Shown piece after piece: positions 57,901 to 64,000 of a stretch of DNA of 64,000 bases; within the stretch, counting starts at the first letter, position 1, and every line of letters begins with the position of its first letter. This stretch comes from Cinnamomum chago (taxonomy: Eukaryota; Streptophyta; Magnoliopsida; Laurales; Lauraceae). The stretch is taken from the NCBI GenBank assembly GCA_038049695.1, contig CP142452.1, forward strand, positions 81,572,501 through 81,636,500, read 5' to 3'. The position numbers and the translations under genes are program-made. The notes under the pieces are model-generated. The model ran no database searches, was not told where the DNA came from, and saw nothing but the letters and a program-made list of their open reading frames with translations.

Positions 57901-60900
57901 GTGCAAGGTAGTCACATACAATGGCTACTCAAGGTGTTGTCATCTTTGTTGAGTGGATACTTGCAGGTTCTTCAAGAAGCTTTTGTTTCTACCATGGATC
58001 ACAGTAGACACTGTGCGGATAGATTTTCCCCTTTGCTGCTGCTTAAACACACAGGATTTGAGAAGTGCACCCAGGATGAGCTGCTCGAGAAAAGTGGTTC
58101 CCGCCTTATGCTGGATTCTGTCTACAGAATCACGACAAAGTTGGAAGAATTTGCTGGTAAAGATGAACCAGAAAATGCATATCCGGTCATTCAGAAATGT
58201 TTCTTGCATGGCTTCCCATCACATCTTGAAACTTCCAGTGCGGCTCTTGTTTCATGTGTTCTAACTGTAAAGGGGATCATATGTACTATAGATGGTTTGC
58301 TCAAAGTCAAAATTGCAGGAGGGGATTTTCATCTTGAGACTGAAGTACAGAAACAGCTTCTTGATTTAGTGATGACAGTTAGATCTGATAAGATCTTCGA
58401 ATGCATACATGGGCAATGTGAAGATATTTATAAAAATCTGAGCAGTCCTAACAAGGAGAGGCCAGACTACAGGCATCTGTTTGAAATGAAGCAGATGGAG
58501 AGCATTTTAACTTATGTCTGCTCAAGAGAGGTAATTGACAGTGATACCCATGAAATGGTAGTTATTAATGCTGTAGATTTTCTAGAAGGCCTCAGGAAAG
58601 ATCCTTCCAAAGCTGACATCTTCAAGTTTTATATGGGTGTTGAAGAAGAGATGTTTGAAAGTGACAAGGAGTTATATGGAGGACAACGTGGTAATCTGCT
58701 GGTTTTCATTAATGCATTGGATAAATGTATTTCTGAACCAGTTAATTTGAGGGTTCTTAACTTTTTTGTTGATATTTTGAATGGGGAGATCTGTCCTGGA
58801 CTCAAAGATGAGGTACAAAAGAAATTCCTTAAAATGGATTTATCATGTCTGTCCAACTGGCTGGAGAAGAGGCTCTTAGGATCCACACCAGAAGCTTCAG
58901 GAGGGCTTGTCCCTGTGAAAGGAAGTTCCACTTCACTCAGAGAAGCTACCATGAGTTTTGTACTATGCCTCATGTCCCCACCTTCTGCAATTCAATCAGG
59001 AACACTCCAAAGCCATTTTATTGAAGCCCTGCTTGTGTCACTTGATACTGCATTTATGTTGTATGATATTCATACAGCCCAAGCCTATTTCAATTTTATT
59101 GTTCAACTTTCTAATGGGGAACCTTCAATGAGGCAGCTTTTGAGGAGGACAGTGGTGCTAATGGAGAAACTAGCTTGTGATGAGAATCTGCGTCAAGGGC
59201 TGACGTTTCTCTTTGGCTTTGTTGGAGCTGCTCTTAGTGCTTGTGGAGCCAGTAAGAATGTTTTGGATATGCTTTCAGGCAAGCATTTGTTGAACAGTGG
59301 GTCTGGGACAGGATCTGTGGTTTCTAGACCAGTTGGTTCAAGGAAAAATTCGGAGACGCTGGTTCTCCCCGCAAACCCAGAAAGTGGTTCGGCATCCATT
59401 GATTGTGACGCAACTTCTGTAGATGAAGATGAAGATGATGGCACCTCTGATGGAGAGTTGGCCAGCATGGACAAGGATGACGAGGATGATGGTAACAGTG
59501 AAAGGGCCCTTGCCTCCAAAGTTTGTACATTTACATCAAGTGGAAGCAATTTCATGGAACAACACTGGTACTTCTGTTATACTTGTGATCTGACTGTCTC
59601 AAAAGGTTGCTGCTCTGTCTGTGCGAAGGTTTGTCATCGAGGCCATCGTGTTGTCTATTCTCGGTCAAGTCGCTTTTTCTGTGACTGTGGTGCAGGTGGT
59701 GTGAGAGGAAGCAGTTGTCAATGTTTGAAGCCTCGAAAGTTCACCGGAAGCAATAATACCCCTGGACGTGGTGCTGGTAATTTTCAGTCTTTCCTGCCTT
59801 TCTCGGAAGATGGAGAGCAACCTCCTGATAGTGATTCTGATCTTGATGATGATGCCTTTTTGGACTTTGAGAATTCCTTTAAGTTATCTATACCAGAGGA
59901 GGTGCAAGAGGAACTCCCATCCTTACTCAAAGATCTTGATCTAGAGGGTCAGGTGCTTGAACTGTGCAACAAACTACTTCCTTCAGTAACCACTAGAAGA
60001 GAATCAAACCTTTCAAAAGATAAAAAAGTACTTCTGGGTGAAGATAAGGTTCTTACATACAGTGTTGATCTTCTTCAATTGAAGAAGGCTTACAAGGGTG
60101 GTTCTCTGGACCTCAAGATAAAGGCTGACTATTCTAATGCCAGGGACCTCAAATCCCATCTTGCTAGTGGTTCTCTAGTCAAATCTTTACTCAGCATCAG
60201 TATTCGAGGTAAGCTTGCAGCTGGTGAGGGTGATAAAGTAACTATATTTGATGTGGGCCAGCTAATTGGGCAGCCCACTGTTGCACCAGTTACAGCAGAT
60301 AAGACGAATGCCAAGCCTCTTTCTAAGAATGTTGTTCGTTTTGAAATTGTCCATCTTATGTTTAACCCAGTTGTGGAATGCTATCTTGCTGTAGCTGGCT
60401 ATGAGGAATGCCAAGTCCTCACAGTGAATCCTCGTGGGGAGGTGACTGATCGTCTTGCCATTGAACTTGCACTGCAAGGTGCCTACATACGACGGGTGGA
60501 TTGGGTTCCAGGTTCTCAGGTTCAACTGATGGTTGTCACAAACAAGTTTGTCAAAATCTATGACTTGTCACAAGATAACATCTGCCCCATGCAGTACTTT
60601 ACACTGCCAGATGATTTGATTGTGGATGCAACACTTATTGTAGCTCCTCAAGGGAGAATGTTTCTTCTTGTTCTGTCAGAGCTTGGATGCTTATACAGGC
60701 TGGAATTATCAATGGAAGGTGATGTAGGGGCGAAGCCATTGAATGAACTCATCCGGGTTCAGGGTAAAGATATGCAGGCGAAAGGGCTATCTTTGTATTT
60801 CTCATCAACCGACAGAGTACTTTTCTTGTCCTATCAGGATGGCACCTCTTTGATCGGACGCTTGGATGCCAATGCAATGTCTCTAACTGAGATTTGCTGT

Positions 60901-63900
60901 GTGTATGAAGATGAGCAGGATGGTAAGCTGAGGCCAGCTGGACTACATCACTGGAAGGAGTTGCTTGCTGGCAGTGGGTTTTTTGCTTGCTATTCAAGTC
61001 TTAAAGCAAATGCTGTACTTACTGTCTCCATGGGTGCTAATGAGTTATTTGCACAAAATGTGCGGAGCACAGTAGGCTCAGCACTGCCTGTCGTTGGGAT
61101 CACTTCTTACAGGCCTTTATCCAAAGATAAAACCCACTGTCTTGTCTTACATGACGATGGAAGCCTTCAGATATACTCACATATACCTGCAGGCGCCGAT
61201 TCTGGAGCAAATGTGACTTCAGATCAAGCAAAGAAATTGGGATCTGGTATTCTCAGCAACAGAGCTTATGCAGGCTCGAACCCAGAGTTTCCTCTTGATT
61301 TCTTTGAGAAAACAGTTTGCATCACGGCAGATGTGAAGCTGAGTGGTGATGCCATCAGAAACAGTGATTCTGAAGGAACTAAACAGAACTTGGCATCAGA
61401 TGATGGGTTTCTTGAGAGCCCCAGTTCTGCAGGATTCAAGGTATCTTTACGGTTTTCCTAGTTTCATTGTTAAATTTTCTTCTCCTTTCAGGTTCCAGTC
61501 TCTTTCTGCCTTCTTAAGTTTCATCTTCACTGGTTTTTAAACTTTATACTTATATTTGCTTGTCTCAGGTAACTGTATCAAATTCAAATCCTGATATTGT
61601 AATGGTTGGTTTCCGAGTACATGTGGGTAATATGTCTGCAAGTCATATTCCTTCAGAAATATCTATTTTCCAGAGAGTGATTAAACTGGATGAGGGCATG
61701 AGGTCTTGGTATGATATTCCTTTTACTGTTGCTGAATCACTTCTTGCGGACGAGGAGTTTACTATCTCAATTGGCCCAACTTTCAATGGCTCTGCTCTAC
61801 CGAGAATAGATTCATTGGAAGTTTATGGGCGAGCCAAGGATGAATTTGGTTGGAAAGAGAAAATGGATGCTGTGCTGGATATGGAAGCGCATGTGCTTGG
61901 TTCTAGTTCTGGGATGGCAGGGGCTGGAAAGAAGTGTCGGTCCATGCAATCTGCTTCTATGGAGGAACAAGTGGTAGCAGATGGACTGAAGCTTCTATCC
62001 AGGTTCTATTCATTGTGCAGGTCAAGGGCTTCTACTGACGTTGAGGATGTAAATTTGGAGCTGAGTAAGCTCAAATGTAAGAAGGCATTGGAAACAATAT
62101 TTGAAAGTGACAGGGAACTATTGTTGCAATCTGCTGCATGCCATGTTCTTCAGGCTGTGTTCCCAAAGAGGGAGACATACTATCTAGTAATCACCTTTTG
62201 ATCCCACTATATATATTTATATAATAATAAACTTCATCTATTTTTATACACCTTAAATTGGTACTTAACATAAGTTTCTTTCAGGTGAAAGACACCATGC
62301 GCCTTCTTGGAGTAGTAAATTCTTCCCCAATCCTTGCTTCAAGATTAGGGGTTGGTGGTGCAACAGCTGGTTGGGTGATTCGAGAGTTCACAGCCCAAAT
62401 GCGTGCAGTTTCAAAGATTGCATTACACCGCAGATCAAACATGGCCACTTTCTTGGAAACTCATGGTATATTTTGTAGCCTAGATTGTCATTGTGCCATG
62501 TCATTTTTACCACCCCTCTTTCAAAATGCTTATTTTTTCCACCTCCATTTTTGGTTGGTATTCTTGTTATTTAACTTCCAAAAAAATGGCTTGCTTATGT
62601 TTGATCTTGGAGGAAGTTTGTCCAGTAAGGTTTGCTATGCTGCTTCTTTCTACTGTTCAGGTGTATCTCTGTAGTCTTCTTCTTCTCAAAGGAGAGGAAA
62701 AACAAACTGCAATGTCAATAAAAAAAAAAAAACTTGATGTTGTGTTTTACATGATCATCCAATCGTTCCATCATTGGAGATTATTTTTTATTTATTTAAT
62801 ATTATTACTTGTTTCTTTCTTTTTTATTTTGGTTATTGTTTATAGGATTTAAAGTTTCAAACTCACAATCTTGTGATTGCAATGTTAAGCACCTTCCAAT
62901 TGCGTCCAGTTGTCCTATTGGGGGCATCATCTATTCATCTCATTCAAAAGGAATTTATCCTATTTTTAGACCATGAAGCATTGTGAGGTTGAATTCATGG
63001 CATATGAAGCAGTTGCACTTTCGCAAGAGGAATTTTTCCTTCACATTCTTCTGTAATCTGTAAATCAGGATCTTTGAAGAAGGTTGTCCACATGTTAAGC
63101 CAAAGACCTTTGAATGCCAGATTGATGGGACAAGGCTTATTTGATGATGATCCTTAATTGTATGAACACTTATCTGTCATTTCTGCTGTTTCAGGCTCTG
63201 GATTAGTTGATGGGCTGATGCAAGTTCTCTGGGGGATTCTGGATTTAGAGCAACCTGACACACAGACTATCAACAACATTGTCATACCTTCTGTGGAACT
63301 TATTTACAGTTATGCCGAATGCTTGGCGTTACATGGAAATGATGCAGCTGGTCACTCTGTTGCTCCTGCTGTTGTGTTACTTAAAAGACTACTTTTTGCT
63401 CCATATGAGGCTGTTCAGACTTCCAGCAGGTATATACTGCTACTGTATTATTTTCACATAAATGCACAGACTCTCTCTCTCTCTCTCAACTTTGGAATTC
63501 TGTAAGTGGTACTACTTTCTTGTTTCAGCTTGGCTATTTCTTCAAGGCTGCTTCAGGTTCCTTTTCCAAAACAAACTATGTTAGCAACAGATGATGTTAT
63601 GGAGAGTTCTGCATCGGCTCCTGTGCCATCTAATGTTACCAGTGCAACCGGTGGAAGTAACCCGGTTATGATTGAAGAAGATTCTACCACATCATCTGTA
63701 CAATACTGCTGCGATGGCTGCTCAACTGTTCCAATACTCCGACGCCGCTGGCATTGTAATGTTTGTCCAGATTTTGATTTATGTGAGGCTTGTTATGAAG
63801 TAATGGATGCAGATCGTCTTCCTCTACCACATTGTAGGGAACATCCCATGTCAGCAATTGCTATTGAAGTTGATGCATTAGGTGGCGAAGGCAATGAAAT

Positions 63901-64000
63901 TCAATTTTCCATGGATGAGTTGACTGATGCTGGCTTGCAGGTTTCGGCTGACATGAGCGTGCAGCATTCTCCACAATCAGTCCATCTTTTGGAACAAAAT
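51805..64000 (+). CDS. BIG: Auxin transport protein BIG (UBR4/Calossin/Pushover family), N-terminal 2,697 codons; continues past the window
   Basis: Exons: 51805..52048, 52190..52302, 55120..55282, 55376..61440, 61569..62186, 62285..62465, 63195..63429, 63529..64000 (open). All junction phases agree. BIG is a ~5,100-aa plant protein (also TIR3/DOC1/ASA1/UMB1) needed for polar auxin transport, light and hormone responses; it is homologous to animal UBR4, an N-degron E3 factor. Residues ~1-1,520 are helical ARM-like. An acidic linker (~1,520-1,550; VDEDEDDG) precedes the Cys/His-rich UBR box at ~1,556-1,627 ([35 protein letters not shown]). About 1,825-2,100 looks like a beta-propeller. About 2,196-2,290 resembles a galactose-binding-like sandwich. 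A ZZ finger starts at ~2,600 ([22 protein letters not shown]). The MUB-interacting and C-terminal parts lie beyond 64,000. The 6.07-kb exon is unbroken, so the gene looks intact. Confidence 0.96.
52640..54300 (-). mobile_element. Retrotransposon gag remnant (probably Ty3/gypsy) in the third coding-region gap of BIG
   Basis: The minus strand encodes a complete CCHC zinc knuckle at 53646-53605 ([14 protein letters not shown], pattern C-X2-C-X4-H-X4-C). An acidic stretch ([13 protein letters not shown]) and a W--NTGEHT tail follow, then a stop. Such an order, knuckle then acidic linker, is usual at the gag-protease boundary of plant Ty3/gypsy elements. The remainder upstream is full of stops. 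No protease, RT or LTR pair was recognised. The limits are approximate. Confidence 0.5.
54961..55038. repeat. Homopolymer tract (C then A) in a BIG intron
   Basis: A run of about 30 C (broken only at its start by T) is followed by CACCACCACCGC and then 18 A, ending about 80 bases before the exon at 55120. Long C tracts are prone to sequencing error, so its length should not be trusted. Confidence 0.8.

Overview
The window is nuclear DNA from a flowering plant. It is AT-rich and intron-rich, with plant splice sites (AG|GTATGT-type donors, pyrimidine-AG acceptors), and it encodes plant-only or plant-typical proteins: a GPI-anchored arabinogalactan protein, a nuclear-encoded group II intron maturase, a gar2-like serine-rich protein and the giant auxin-transport protein BIG. 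The style of the intergenic repeats made me think of a magnoliid, but that is only an impression and nothing here proves it. There is no bacterial or organellar gene order, no rRNA or intact tRNA gene, and no CRISPR.

Layout. 1-3.6 kb: intergenic, with a 110-bp fold-back element, a Tourist-like MITE and a hAT-like MITE. 3.65-4.62 kb (minus): arabinogalactan protein. 4.7-9 kb: intergenic, with a second Tourist-like MITE. 9.07-12.1 kb (plus): mitochondrial-type intron maturase, mostly one long exon with a short upstream exon. 12.1-29.5 kb: gene-poor, with several MITEs (one 863-bp hAT-type element with a perfect 8-bp target duplication), SINEs and GGGGTT tracts. 29.6-43.3 kb (plus): a gene with a long leader and four coding exons (444 aa) of the gar2-like family. 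Its introns hold a decayed antisense Ty1/copia element, itself interrupted by a LINE tail, and an antisense LINE RNase H remnant. 43.3-51.6 kb: intergenic, with a SINE pair, a fold-back hairpin and a candidate non-autonomous Helitron on the minus strand whose 5' end is tandemly multiplied. 51.8-64.0 kb (plus): the first ~2,697 codons of BIG in eight coding exons, through the UBR box to the ZZ zinc finger, running off the window edge.

The four genes do not form a functional unit: cell-surface proteoglycan, mitochondrial RNA splicing, an unknown plant protein, and a UBR4-like auxin/light/N-degron protein. The record is otherwise one of repeated transposon insertion. I found no new multi-gene system. 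The most informative signals are transposon structures with readable target-site duplications, the lost catalytic residues of the maturase, and short upstream ORFs at two start codons.
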